The notes under the pieces: model-generated
Database searches by the model: none
What the model was told of the DNA's origin: nothing
The model's input: only the letters and a program-made list of their open reading frames with translations
Source: UBA10649 sp963793105
GTDB taxonomy: Bacteria > Actinomycetota > Actinomycetes > S36-B12
NCBI GenBank assembly: GCA_963793105.1
Contig: CAWBZB010000003.1
Location: forward strand, 62,001 to 126,000
Direction: 5' to 3'
DNA: 64,000 bases
Translations under genes and position numbers: made by a program
In this document: positions 26,271 through 34,031 of the stretch, piece after piece
How the letters are laid out: every line of letters starts with the position of its first letter
Numbering within the stretch: the stretch's first letter is position 1

Positions 26271-26303
26271 CGTCGGGGCCGGGAACCAGTCCCGACCCCG
26301 ACG
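26271..26303 (-). terminator. Terminator behind the jelly-roll gene
   Basis: CGTCGGGG-CGGGA pairs with TCCCG-CCCCGACG around ACCAG, a stem of about 13 bp located 25 bases after the stop of the 26328-26840 gene; on the minus strand it is followed by TCGTTT. Confidence 0.65.
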
Positions 26304-26327
26304 ATCCCGCCTGGAACAGGCGATCGG

Positions 26328-26840
26328 CTAGCGGATGGTGATGTTGGCGAACCTCGCCTTGCCGACCCACGTGCGCAACCCGACCATCGTCCCCGAGGGA
26401 GTCGGGTACCCACACGCGTTGCCCGCAATCGCCTGGGACAGGCTCGGAAGGTCGAACAACCGCTCGCCATCGATGGTGGCGTACAGGGTGTCGCCCTGCG
26501 CGGCTACCACGATCTTGTGCGACCCGTAGATCGACAGACCGGCCGGCATCTGCGTCGAGGCGATCGGCGTCGAGCACTCCTTGCCGCCGTACCACTGGCG
26601 GACCAGGAACCGGTTCCCGAAGCCCGGGTCGTACTGGAACGTGAGGCCCGACACGTCGGCAGCATTTCCCGTGGCCGTGGCTCGGAACCAGACGCCATAG
26701 CCCTTTCCGGACTGAAGGTTGGCATCTGCCGCCAGAACCATGTCCTGGGAGTCGAACTGACGGGTGGAGAACACTCTTGTCTCGCCGCCGTTGTCGAGGG
26801 CGACCACCTGGTCGTAGATGCTCGCCGAGCCCCGCATCAC
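26328..26840 (-). CDS. Concanavalin/LamG-like jelly-roll protein, probably 5'-truncated
   Basis: 170 residues from an ATG at 26840 (a GTG directly before it is possible). Alternating beta-strand pattern with GYGVWFRATATGN, FQYDPGFGNRFLVRQW and DTLYATIDGERLFDL, ending in GLRTWVGKARFANITIR, looks like a DUF1080/LamG-type carbohydrate-binding jelly roll. There is no signal peptide. The same frame stays open upstream, with plausible family sequence (APDWTV), right up to the stop of the preceding gene, so an original N-terminus with export signal may have been lost. If still expressed it would rely on reinitiation after the upstream gene. Confidence 0.6.
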   Translation of the reverse strand: MMRGSASIYDQVVALDNGGETRVFSTRQFDSQDMVLAADANLQSGKGYGVWFRATATGNAADVSGLTFQYDPGFGNRFLVRQWYGGKECSTPIASTQMPAGLSIYGSHKIVVAAQGDTLYATIDGERLFDLPSLSQAIAGNACGYPTPSGTMVGLRTWVGKARFANITIR

Positions 26841-26894
26841 CGTCCAGTCGGGCGCCGGGCGTATGGACCGCGACAGCTTCCCGCGCCGCCGTCG

Positions 26895-27335
26895 TCAGGT
26901 CCCTCGTAGGAGTCTGGCCATGCGCGTGATCGAGGTGTTGAAGCCCTGCCGGGCGGCGGCCCCCACCGGCTTGGCAAGGAACTGCGGCAGGACCGGTACC
27001 CGGATGTCCTCGATCCACTCCAGGCGCGAGCTCGTCTCACTGATGGGGGTGACCGACAGGTGCACCAAGCCCGTGAGCACGGGGCCCACCTTCGTGATGC
27101 GCACGGTCATGGCCTCCGGATCGAGCTCGTCGACCCGCATGCGATCGGGCAGGGCCAGCGGGCCGATGCCCGACGTGGCCACGAACTCCGTCCCAGGGCC
27201 GCCGTCTCCTTCGAGCACCTCCACCCGGGTGAGGGGGACCCAGTCGGCATGCCCCTTCCAGTCGATCAGCTCGTCGAAGACCACGCGCGCAGGCAGCGGC
27301 AGGTCACGAACGACCGTGAAGTAGACGCTCGCCAT
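26895..27335 (-). CDS. SRPBCC (START/polyketide-cyclase fold) protein
   Basis: 146 residues from an ATG preceded by GAGAGGTGA. Pattern of the SRPBCC ligand-binding fold: an opening strand (ASVYFTVVRDLPLPARVVFDELIDW), PGTEFVATSG in the middle, and an amphipathic C-terminal helix (GFNTSITRMARLL). Such proteins bind lipids or hydrophobic metabolites in the cytoplasm; ligand unknown. The gene lies between a long hairpin on one side and the truncated jelly-roll gene on the other. Confidence 0.8.
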   Translation of the reverse strand: MASVYFTVVRDLPLPARVVFDELIDWKGHADWVPLTRVEVLEGDGGPGTEFVATSGIGPLALPDRMRVDELDPEAMTVRITKVGPVLTGLVHLSVTPISETSSRLEWIEDIRVPVLPQFLAKPVGAAARQGFNTSITRMARLLRGT

Positions 27336-27427
27336 CGAAGTCACCTCTCGCAGATCCGCCCGGCCCGGTGCCCGATGGGGGCACGACTGAACACTCGCAC
27401 GTCCGCGACGAGTTGGCACTCCGAGGT

Positions 27428-27507
27428 CCCCAGACCGATGCCTCGTCAGACGTGGCGGGTTCGGGATCCCTCAAGACCGCCACAAGTGACGACGCATCGG
27501 TCTGGGG
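27428..27507. repeat. Long perfect-ended hairpin (80-base inverted repeat)
   Basis: CCCCAGACCGATGC (27428-27441) pairs fully with GCATCGGTCTGGGG (27494-27507). Inside, after a C/C mismatch, TCGTCA pairs with TGACGA; a GAC/AAG bulge is followed by GTGGCGG paired with CCGCCAC, leaving an 18-base loop. About 27 bp are paired. It is much longer than a usual terminator and has no T-run. Candidates are a miniature mobile element, a recombination site, or a structured RNA. Confidence 0.85.
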
Positions 27508-27558
27508 CGCGGCGCGACCCGGGCAACGGGTGGGGACGACTGGGAGGAGGCGGTGGGG

Positions 27559-27840
27559 CTAGGCGGAGTGGGCGTGATGCCGGCGGCGCATCCACAGCGC
27601 CAGGCCCGCCAGCGCGACGGAGCCCACGGCCCACGGCACGAGGGTCATCGGTCCGGAGCCGTCAGCCACCGGCGGCACCGAGCCGAACAGGGTCACCTGG
27701 GTCCCGGACTGGTTGCGGCCCACGGCCATGACGCTGACCCCGGGCTGGGCGCCACCGAGTTTCGCGGGGTCCAGGGCGACGCTGAGGGCACCCGCGGTGT
27801 CGGCCCGGGCGACCACGGGCTGGTCGGAGCCGATGCGCAC
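27559..27840 (-). pseudogene. 3' remnant of a surface/membrane-anchored protein
   Basis: About 93 codons in one frame ending in a stop at 27559. The C-terminus is a hydrophobic helix (MTLVPWAVGSVALAGLALW) followed by MRRRHHAHSA, the layout of a wall- or membrane-anchored protein tail; before it is a beta-rich VRIGSDQPVVARADTAG segment like an extracellular Ig-type domain. Upstream of about 27840 the frame runs antisense into the response-regulator remnant, so the N-terminal part, including any signal peptide, is gone. Confidence 0.6.
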
Positions 27841-28167
27841 CTCGCGCTCGAGGCCATCGGCGGCTACACGGTCCTCCTCAGCGACTCCGGCGCCGACGGC
27901 CTCAGACGTGCCTCGGCAGAGCAGCCTGACCTCATCCTGCTGGACGTGATGATGCCGGGCATCGACGGGCCTACCGTCCTCGTCACCCTGCGCGCAGATC
28001 CGGATACGGCGAGCATTCCGGTGATCTTCATGACCGCGAAGGTCCAGCCCGCCGAGGTCGAGCACTTCACGTCCCTGGGCGCCCTCGGCGTCATCGCCAA
28101 GCCGTTCGACCCCATGACGCTCGCGGACGCCGTACGCCGGCTCTGGGACGGCCGACCCGCAGCCTGA
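27838..28167 (+). pseudogene. 5'-truncated response regulator receiver domain
   Basis: The frame encodes most of a CheY-like receiver: LALEAIGGYTVLLSDSG, phospho-acceptor in LILLDVMMPGIDG, FMTAKV and IAKPFDP. The first beta strand with its two acidic residues is missing; the sequence before the Leu-Ala-Leu helix is antisense to the neighbouring remnant. No start codon with a ribosome site exists at the boundary. It is therefore a fragment joined head-to-head with another gene's remnant, most simply by a deletion at about 27840. Confidence 0.75.
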
Positions 28168-28174
28168 CGTCGGG

Positions 28175-28651
28175 TCAGTCCCGACCCTTGGTTCGGCGCC
28201 CGAGGGCGCGATCGGCCTCGCGCTTGGACTCCCGCTCGGCGATGGCCTGGCGCTTGTCATAGCTCTTGCGACCCCGCGCGACCGCGATCTCGACCTTCGC
28301 GTAGCCGTCCTGGAAGTACATCGCCAGCGGTATGAGGGTGACGCCCGACTCCTTCACCTTGTTGGTGATCCGACGAACCTCCTCCCGGTTGAGCAGCAGC
28401 TTGCGGGCCCGCCGAGGCTCGTGGTTCGTCCACGTTCCCTGCGTGTACTCGGGTATGTGCACACCCCTGAGCCAGACCTCGCCATCATCCACGGTGGCGA
28501 AACCGTCGGTGAGGGTCGCCCGCCCCGCCCGCAGGGACTTGACCTCCGTGCCGGTGAGGACCATCCCTGCCTCGTACACGTCGTCGATGGAGTAGTCGTG
28601 GCGGGCCTTCTTGTTCTGGGAGATGAACGTGCGCCCCTTCTCACGCGCCAT
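28175..28651 (-). CDS. smpB: SsrA-binding protein SmpB
   Basis: 158 residues. Family blocks QNKKARHDYSIDD, GTEVKSLRAGR, GVHIPEYTQG and ARGRKSYDKRQ are all present, with a basic C-terminal tail that mimics tRNA in the decoding centre. Binds tmRNA and is needed for trans-translation. Its ATG lies inside the end of the DUF4436 gene (11-base overlap), in the conserved actinobacterial order prfB - ftsE - ftsX - smpB, with tmRNA about 2 kb further along the same strand. Confidence 0.97.
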   Translation of the reverse strand: MAREKGRTFISQNKKARHDYSIDDVYEAGMVLTGTEVKSLRAGRATLTDGFATVDDGEVWLRGVHIPEYTQGTWTNHEPRRARKLLLNREEVRRITNKVKESGVTLIPLAMYFQDGYAKVEIAVARGRKSYDKRQAIAERESKREADRALGRRTKGRD

Positions 28652-29588
28652 GGACCTGCTCCTTCACCGGAGTCCGGTGGCGATCGTGCTTCATGGTGTC
28701 CACGCGCTGGGCGCTCCAGCCGAGGATCAGCAGCACGGCCCCGAAGCCGGCGGCCACCATGAACCACAGGAAAGCGTAGATGTCTATCGAGGCGCCGATG
28801 GGCGGACCGTTCGGCAGGTAGCTACGCATGGCAGGCAGCGCGAAGAGCAGCGCGGCGGACCAGGAGAGCAGTGCGGCCTCGGCCGGCCGACGACCGGATT
28901 CGACGAGCATGCCCACGGCCAGAGCCAGCAGGGCGAGGACCCCGGCGATGGTGAGGATCACGAGGGCGAACACCTGGGTGGAGAAGGCCCGGCTGTAGGA
29001 GATGGAGGCGAGTCCCCGGCTGGTCATCCCATCGCTGAGGTTGAAGTCCGTGTCCCAGCCGTTGACCCCGCCCTCCGCTTGGAGGCCGACCGGAATCGCA
29101 CCGGACGAGACGATCGCGCCGTCGGAATCCTTCTCATATCCGTCCGCCGAGACGAAGGCGAGGCCGTCGTGCTCGTCGAAGGGGTAGTTCGCCTGCTCGC
29201 CGTCCAGCGCGACCTCGGCCTCAGCCTGCCCGAGCACCGTGCCTGCCGGGTACTTGAACTCCGCGAGGCCCTGACCCGTCGCGATCGTCACCCGGAGGTT
29301 CCGCGTCAAGCGGGTGTCGGAGCCGACGAAACCGTTCCCCTGTGGGGCGAAGGAGAAGTGCATGCGACCCAGGTTGCGCGTGGCATCGACGGAGACCGGC
29401 TGCATCGTCACGAGCAGGCCGCTCTCCGTCGAGAGCGCGACGCCACCGGTCACGGTGCTGCCGCCCTCGACGTTGTAGAACCGCACGACGAGGACGAACG
29501 CCGCCACGAACACCAACGCCAGGACCGCGAGCACGATCCGGCCTCGACGCGTCCGCGGCAGTGGGTCGATCGCCCCCAGAGTGCTCAC
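28641..29588 (-). CDS. DUF4436-family membrane protein
   Basis: 315 residues from a GTG overlapping the ftsX stop (GTGA). One N-terminal helix (VLAVLALVFVAAFVLVV), an extracytoplasmic beta-rich domain of about 160 residues (GGVALSTESGLLVTMQPV, NYPFDEHDG), then three C-terminal helices. The YPFDEH motif and layout are those of DUF4436. Function unknown; it is inserted between ftsX and smpB and translationally coupled to ftsX. Confidence 0.85.
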   Translation of the reverse strand: MSTLGAIDPLPRTRRGRIVLAVLALVFVAAFVLVVRFYNVEGGSTVTGGVALSTESGLLVTMQPVSVDATRNLGRMHFSFAPQGNGFVGSDTRLTRNLRVTIATGQGLAEFKYPAGTVLGQAEAEVALDGEQANYPFDEHDGLAFVSADGYEKDSDGAIVSSGAIPVGLQAEGGVNGWDTDFNLSDGMTSRGLASISYSRAFSTQVFALVILTIAGVLALLALAVGMLVESGRRPAEAALLSWSAALLFALPAMRSYLPNGPPIGASIDIYAFLWFMVAAGFGAVLLILGWSAQRVDTMKHDRHRTPVKEQVHGA

Positions 29589-30493
29589 ACGCGCAGGTAC
29601 TTGCGCAGCGTGAAGAACGCCGCAAGGCCGGCCAGGCCCACCCCGGTGAGCAGCATGACCGGAGCGATCGCCGCGACCGCGTCCCATCCGACGAATGCGG
29701 TGAACTGGAAGGAGGGGGCCAGCACCTGGTCCACCAGGACCGACTTCATCAAGATGAGCGACCCGATCGCCAGGATCGCCCCGAGCCCGGCGGCCAGTGC
29801 CGCCTCGAGGAGGAAGGGCAGCTGGATGTAGAAGTTGGACGCCCCGACCAGGCGCATGATGCTCGTCTCCCGGCGCCTGCTGAACGCCGCCACTCGCATC
29901 GTGTTCACGATGAGCAGCACGGTGACCACCAGCATGACCAGGGCGATCAGCAAGGCGATCAGCTGAAGGCCCCCGAGTATTCGGAAGAACTTGTCGAGGA
30001 TCTGCCGTTGGTCGTTGACCTGCTCGATACCCGGCCGGCCGGAGAACGCCGACGCCACCACGTCGTACTTCGTCGGATCCGACAGCTTCACGCGGAAGGA
30101 CTCCGGAAGCGCGTTCTCGTTGACGTTGTCGACGATGGGCGAGTTCTTGAACTGCTCCTGGAACCGCGCGTAGGCCTCCTTCTTCGACTCGAAGTAGATG
30201 TCCTGCACGAGCGGACGCAGCGACTCCAGGTCCGTCTCGATCTGCTCGCGCTGAGCATCCGTGACCTCGCCGCCGGCGCAGGAGGGCGTGTCACTGCCCT
30301 TGCTGCAGAGGAAGATGGACACCTCGACCTTGTCGTACCAGAAGTCCTTCATGGTCGACACCTGCGCCCGGACCAGGAGGCTGGCTCCGAAGAGCCCGAG
30401 CGACACCGCCACGGTGATGATGACAGCCAGCGTCATCGTGAGGTTGCGACGCAGGCCGTTGCCGACCTCGCTGGCGACGAAAGTGGCCCTCAT
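29585..30493 (-). CDS. ftsX: Cell division protein FtsX
   Basis: 302 residues. N-terminal helix (TMTLAVIITVAVSLGLFGASLLV), an extracytoplasmic domain with two cysteines (FLCSKGSDTPSCAGG), then three C-terminal helices with RRRETSIMRLVGAS between them. With FtsE it forms an ABC-type complex that activates peptidoglycan hydrolases at the septum. The start overlaps the ftsE stop (ATGA at 30490-30493). Confidence 0.96.
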   Translation of the reverse strand: MRATFVASEVGNGLRRNLTMTLAVIITVAVSLGLFGASLLVRAQVSTMKDFWYDKVEVSIFLCSKGSDTPSCAGGEVTDAQREQIETDLESLRPLVQDIYFESKKEAYARFQEQFKNSPIVDNVNENALPESFRVKLSDPTKYDVVASAFSGRPGIEQVNDQRQILDKFFRILGGLQLIALLIALVMLVVTVLLIVNTMRVAAFSRRRETSIMRLVGASNFYIQLPFLLEAALAAGLGAILAIGSLILMKSVLVDQVLAPSFQFTAFVGWDAVAAIAPVMLLTGVGLAGLAAFFTLRKYLRV

Positions 30494-31179
30494 CGGGCGT
30501 ACCCGTAGACGCCGCGCGACTGGTCACGCACCACATGCCCGGTGTCGAGCTCGACGACTCGGCGCCTCATCTGGTCGACGATCTGGGAGTCGTGGGTCGA
30601 CATCACCACGGTCGTGCCCAGCTTGTTGATCCGGTCGAGCAGCTTCATGATGCCGATGGACGTGCCCGGATCGAGGTTGCCGGTGGGCTCGTCGGCGATG
30701 AGGAGCATGGGGCGGTTCACGAAGGCCCGGGCGATGGCCACGCGCTGCTGCTCGCCGCCGGAGAGCTCGTCGGGGCGACGGCCCTCCTTGCCCTCGAGCC
30801 CGACCACCTCGAGCACCTCGGGCACGACCTTCTTGATGTGACTCGACGGCTTGCCGATCACCTCGAGGGCGAAGGCCACGTTCTCGAACACGGTCTTGTT
30901 CGGCAGGAGGCGGAAGTCCTGGAACACCGTGCCGACCTGCCGGCGCAGTGCCGGGATCTTCCAGTTGGAGAGGCGGTTGAGCTCCTTGCCGAGCACCCAG
31001 ACCTGGCCCTTGGTCGTGCGCTCCTCACGGAGGACCAGGCGCAGGAACGTGGACTTGCCCGATCCGGAGGGCCCGACGAGGAAGATGAACTCGCCCTTCT
31101 CGATCTCCAGCGATACGTCGTCGAGGGCAGGGCGCTGCTGCGTGCCGTAGACCTTGGTCACGTGGTCGAAGAGGATCAC
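30490..31179 (-). CDS. ftsE: Cell division ATP-binding protein FtsE
   Basis: 229 residues of an ABC ATPase: Walker A GPSGSGKST, Q-loop, signature LSGGEQQRV, Walker B LLIADEPTG, and the switch His in VVMSTHD. Begins MILFDHVTKVYG as typical FtsE. Energises FtsX at the division site. Located after prfB with 63 bases between. Confidence 0.97.
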   Translation of the reverse strand: MILFDHVTKVYGTQQRPALDDVSLEIEKGEFIFLVGPSGSGKSTFLRLVLREERTTKGQVWVLGKELNRLSNWKIPALRRQVGTVFQDFRLLPNKTVFENVAFALEVIGKPSSHIKKVVPEVLEVVGLEGKEGRRPDELSGGEQQRVAIARAFVNRPMLLIADEPTGNLDPGTSIGIMKLLDRINKLGTTVVMSTHDSQIVDQMRRRVVELDTGHVVRDQSRGVYGYAR

Positions 31180-31242
31180 GCCCGACAGTGTATGTCGTCG
31201 GCCCCGATGGTCCCGGCAGGCGGGATTCCGGCGGCGTCGTGC

Positions 31243-32346
31243 CTACGCAGTCTGCTTGCGCCAGCGGATCCCGGCCTCGACGAAGGCATCGATCTCCCCG
31301 TCGAGGACCGCGGACGTGTTTCCGGTCTCCTCCTCGGTGCGCAGGTCCTTCACCATCTGGTACGGGTGGAGCACGTAGGAACGCATCTGATTGCCCCACG
31401 AACCGGCGCTGTCCCCCTTCAGCGCGTCCATCTTCGCCTGCTCCTCCTGCCGACGCCGCTCGAGCAGCTTGGACTGCAGGACGGCCATCGCGGAGGCCCG
31501 GTTCTGGAGCTGGGACCGCTCGTTCTGGCAGGAGACGACGATGCCGGTGGGCAGATGGGTGATCCGCACGGCGGAGTCGGTGGTGTTGACCCCCTGACCG
31601 CCCGGACCGGACGACCGGTAGACGTCGACCCGCATCTCGTCCTCGGGAACGTCGATGTGGTCGGTCTGCTCGACCACCGGGATGACCTCGACCTCGGCGA
31701 ACGACGTCTGCCGGCGGCCCTGGTTGTCGAAGGGCGAGATGCGCACGAGCCGATGCGTGCCCTGCTCGACGGAGAGCGTCCCGTAGGCGTACGGCACCTT
31801 GACATGGAAGGTGGCCGACTTGATCCCGGCCTCCTCCGCGTAGGACGTCTCGTTGACCTCGAACGGCCAGTTGTGCCGTTCGCAGTAGCGCGTGTACATC
31901 CGCAGCAGCATCTCGGCCCAGTCGGCGGCGTCGACGCCGCCGGCGCCCGCACGGATGGACACGAATGCCTCGCGGGCGTCGTACTCACCGGACAGCAGGG
32001 TGCGGACCTCGAGCTCGGCCACCGCGGCCTCGACCGCCGCCAGCTCCTTCTCCGCCTCGGCGAGAGCGGCCTCGTCATTCTCGCCCTCGGCCAGCTCGAA
32101 CAGGATCGGCAGGTCGTCGAGCCGGCTGCGCAGGGCCTCGAACTTGCGGATCTCACCCTGCACGAAGGACAGCCGCGAGGTCACCTGCTGGGCGCGCTCC
32201 TGGTCGTCCCACAGGTTCGGGACACTCGCCTGGGCCTCGAGGTCGGTGACCTGCTCCTTCATCGATGGGATGTCGAGGACGGTCTCGATGCTCCCCAGAG
32301 TCGTCTCGAGGGCGGACAGTCGTTCGGAGAGCTCAATGGCGGCCAT
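31243..32346 (-). CDS. prfB: Peptide chain release factor 2
   Basis: 367 residues. The GGQ loop (SSGPGGQGVNTTDSAVR) and the RF2-type SPF recognition motif (RISPFDNQ) are both present. The frame is continuous, with no in-frame TGA near codon 25, so the programmed +1 frameshift used by many bacteria is absent, as usual in actinobacteria. Terminates translation at UGA and UAA. Confidence 0.97.
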   Translation of the reverse strand: MAAIELSERLSALETTLGSIETVLDIPSMKEQVTDLEAQASVPNLWDDQERAQQVTSRLSFVQGEIRKFEALRSRLDDLPILFELAEGENDEAALAEAEKELAAVEAAVAELEVRTLLSGEYDAREAFVSIRAGAGGVDAADWAEMLLRMYTRYCERHNWPFEVNETSYAEEAGIKSATFHVKVPYAYGTLSVEQGTHRLVRISPFDNQGRRQTSFAEVEVIPVVEQTDHIDVPEDEMRVDVYRSSGPGGQGVNTTDSAVRITHLPTGIVVSCQNERSQLQNRASAMAVLQSKLLERRRQEEQAKMDALKGDSAGSWGNQMRSYVLHPYQMVKDLRTEEETGNTSAVLDGEIDAFVEAGIRWRKQTA

Positions 32347-32373
32347 GGTGGGTCAAGGGTACGGGCCGCGAAC

Positions 32374-32823
32374 TCAGGGGCCGTCCCGGTAGGCGAGTTG
32401 GGCTCGCGACTCGACCACGACGCGTCCGCCCAGGAGCTCTGACCAGAAGGGCACCCGCAGCGGGGCGCTCAGCACGACGACGACCTCGAGGCCGTCGGAG
32501 TCCACGCGATCCAGCGTCATCCCCTCCATCGACGATGCTCGCGAGCGGGTCAGGTGGGCACGGACGAGCCGCGGCACGTCCGCCGGGTCGAGCCGGGTCG
32601 CCCCCGACGCTCCTTCGCGGTAGTAGGCGGGCAGATCGATGCCCTGGGCACCGGCCAGGGCAGAGGCGTCAGCGAGGGCGTGCAGGTGCATGCGCTCGAG
32701 GAAGGCGGCCGAGGCATCGACGAGGACGACGACGGCCAGCAGGCACACGGCGACGAGGCCGACGCCGAGGATGAGCACGCTGCCCGCGTCCGTCCGGCCG
32801 CGCCGATGGCGACCGCGGATCAT
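32374..32823 (-). CDS. TadG-like pilus/secretion protein
   Basis: 149 residues. A basic start and DAGSVLILGVGLVAVCLLAVVVLVDASAAFLERMHLHALADASALAGAQG, the N-terminal block of TadG-like/Flp pilus assembly proteins (putative Flp-pilin-like anchor), then a beta-rich remainder. No vWA domain, so shorter than full TadG. Overlaps the upstream TadE-like gene (ATGA, 32820-32823); last gene of the tad operon. Confidence 0.8.
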   Translation of the reverse strand: MIRGRHRRGRTDAGSVLILGVGLVAVCLLAVVVLVDASAAFLERMHLHALADASALAGAQGIDLPAYYREGASGATRLDPADVPRLVRAHLTRSRASSMEGMTLDRVDSDGLEVVVVLSAPLRVPFWSELLGGRVVVESRAQLAYRDGP

Positions 32824-33305
32824 CGGGCGACCTCACCCGGCTCGGCCACGGGGCTGCCGCGGTAGTCATCCACCGGGGCACGATGCGTCGCCGTGATCGG
32901 GACGCTGACGGGCGCGTCGCCGGACAGCGACGACGGCAGCCAGGGCAGGGGGACCGACCACGCGAGGGTGACGTCGACGACCGAACCCGGCGTGAGGCAC
33001 GGGCCGTCGGGACACGCGAGCCGCAGGGATCGGGGCGGCACCTGCAGACCGTGGTCGGCAAAGGCGAGTGCGGCCGCCGCGGCCGCGTGGGCCCGGCCGA
33101 TCTGCGCGGTCGGAGCCGAACCGAATGCCCGACCTGCCTCGCGGACGGCCTGGGCGCTGGCGAACGCCGCCGACTGGACCGTCGCGACGCACAAGGCCAG
33201 GTACAGCAACGGGACCAGCACGCCGACGCCGATGACGATGAACTCCAGGATCGCGGCGCCCGCCTCGCCCGACGGTCGACCGCATGCCGCGCGCCTGCGC
33301 CTCAC
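32820..33305 (-). CDS. TadE-like minor pseudopilin
   Basis: 161 residues. TadE-type N-terminus: basic leader, GAAILEFIVIGVGVLVPLLYLALC with Glu in the hydrophobic start, then an external domain containing a Cys pair (ACPDGPC). Overlaps both neighbours (GTGA at 33302-33305 and ATGA at 32820). Part of the Flp/tad apparatus, probably processed by a TadV-type prepilin peptidase that is not in this window. Confidence 0.82.
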   Translation of the reverse strand: MRRRRAACGRPSGEAGAAILEFIVIGVGVLVPLLYLALCVATVQSAAFASAQAVREAGRAFGSAPTAQIGRAHAAAAAALAFADHGLQVPPRSLRLACPDGPCLTPGSVVDVTLAWSVPLPWLPSSLSGDAPVSVPITATHRAPVDDYRGSPVAEPGEVAR

Positions 33306-33739
33306 GAAGGACCCTCCTGCAGCGCATGCCCGGTGACCGACAACACGGAAGGACCGAGGAGTCCGATCAGGGGCAGGTCCGCCTCGATGCTCACCTCCAT
33401 GACCGCGCGGCCGCCGATGACCATTCGTCGGGAGGTCACGTCGCGCACCACCGAGCCGGCGACGTTCTGCGTGAGCACGTGGCGAGCCCTGCGGACTCCG
33501 GCCCCCGGGTCCGCCCCCGCCAGCGCCGCCGCCCGGGCGCCCTCCCCCGCAGCCGACGTCAAGGTCGATCGGACGTGGAGCGCCAGGGAGAACTGCACCA
33601 CGGCCAGGGCCACGGCCATGACCAGCGGCACAACCAGAGCGAACTCGACGACCGCGCTCCCGCAGTCCGCACCCCGCATCGCGCGACGCATCCGGCCACG
33701 CATCCGGCGACGATTCCCAGCGCAGCGGCGGGTGGTCAC
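33302..33739 (-). CDS. TadE-like minor pseudopilin
   Basis: 145 residues from a GTG sharing its first base with the pilin stop (TAGTG). The signature is CGSAVVEFALVVPLVMAVALAVVQF, a classical TadE motif with Glu after the processing site, then GEGARAAALAG. Very Arg-rich leader. Second of three small pseudopilin-like genes in a row. Confidence 0.85.
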   Translation of the reverse strand: MTTRRCAGNRRRMRGRMRRAMRGADCGSAVVEFALVVPLVMAVALAVVQFSLALHVRSTLTSAAGEGARAAALAGADPGAGVRRARHVLTQNVAGSVVRDVTSRRMVIGGRAVMEVSIEADLPLIGLLGPSVLSVTGHALQEGPS

Positions 33740-33978
33740 TAGGGCTGCGAGACCGAGCTGATGGCCCGGCCCAGCACGGCGGTCAGCTGGTCGTCGGCCA
33801 CGAGCCAGATCGCGGTGACCAGCCCGGCGGTCATCACGGCCACGAGGACCCAGCCGGGCACGTCGCCTCGATCATCGGCGAAGTGTCGGTGGTGGGCGAC
33901 GGCGTGCCACGCGCGCGTGGCCGTCCGGCGGAACCACGCTCGCCGGACTCGATCCAGATGACGCTGCGGTGCGTGCAT
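33739..33978 (-). CDS. Flp-type pilin subunit
   Basis: 79 residues from an ATG at 33978 with AAAGGAAGG upstream. A 37-residue basic leader is followed by DRGDVPGWVLVAVMTAGLVTAIWLVADDQL and a short tail GRAISSVSQP. The E/Y dyad of typical Flp pilins is replaced, as in many actinobacterial Flp-like (DUF4244-type) subunits. Probable major subunit of the pilus encoded by this operon. Confidence 0.8.
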   Translation of the reverse strand: MHAPQRHLDRVRRAWFRRTATRAWHAVAHHRHFADDRGDVPGWVLVAVMTAGLVTAIWLVADDQLTAVLGRAISSVSQP

Positions 33979-34031
33979 GGACGACCTTCCTTTCGGTGGG
34001 CCGACGGTGGACCCGGCGGCCGGTGGGGGCG

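Noticed and set aside
31243..32346. Programmed +1 frameshift in prfB
   Set aside because: The frame is continuous from the ATG and contains no early in-frame TGA.
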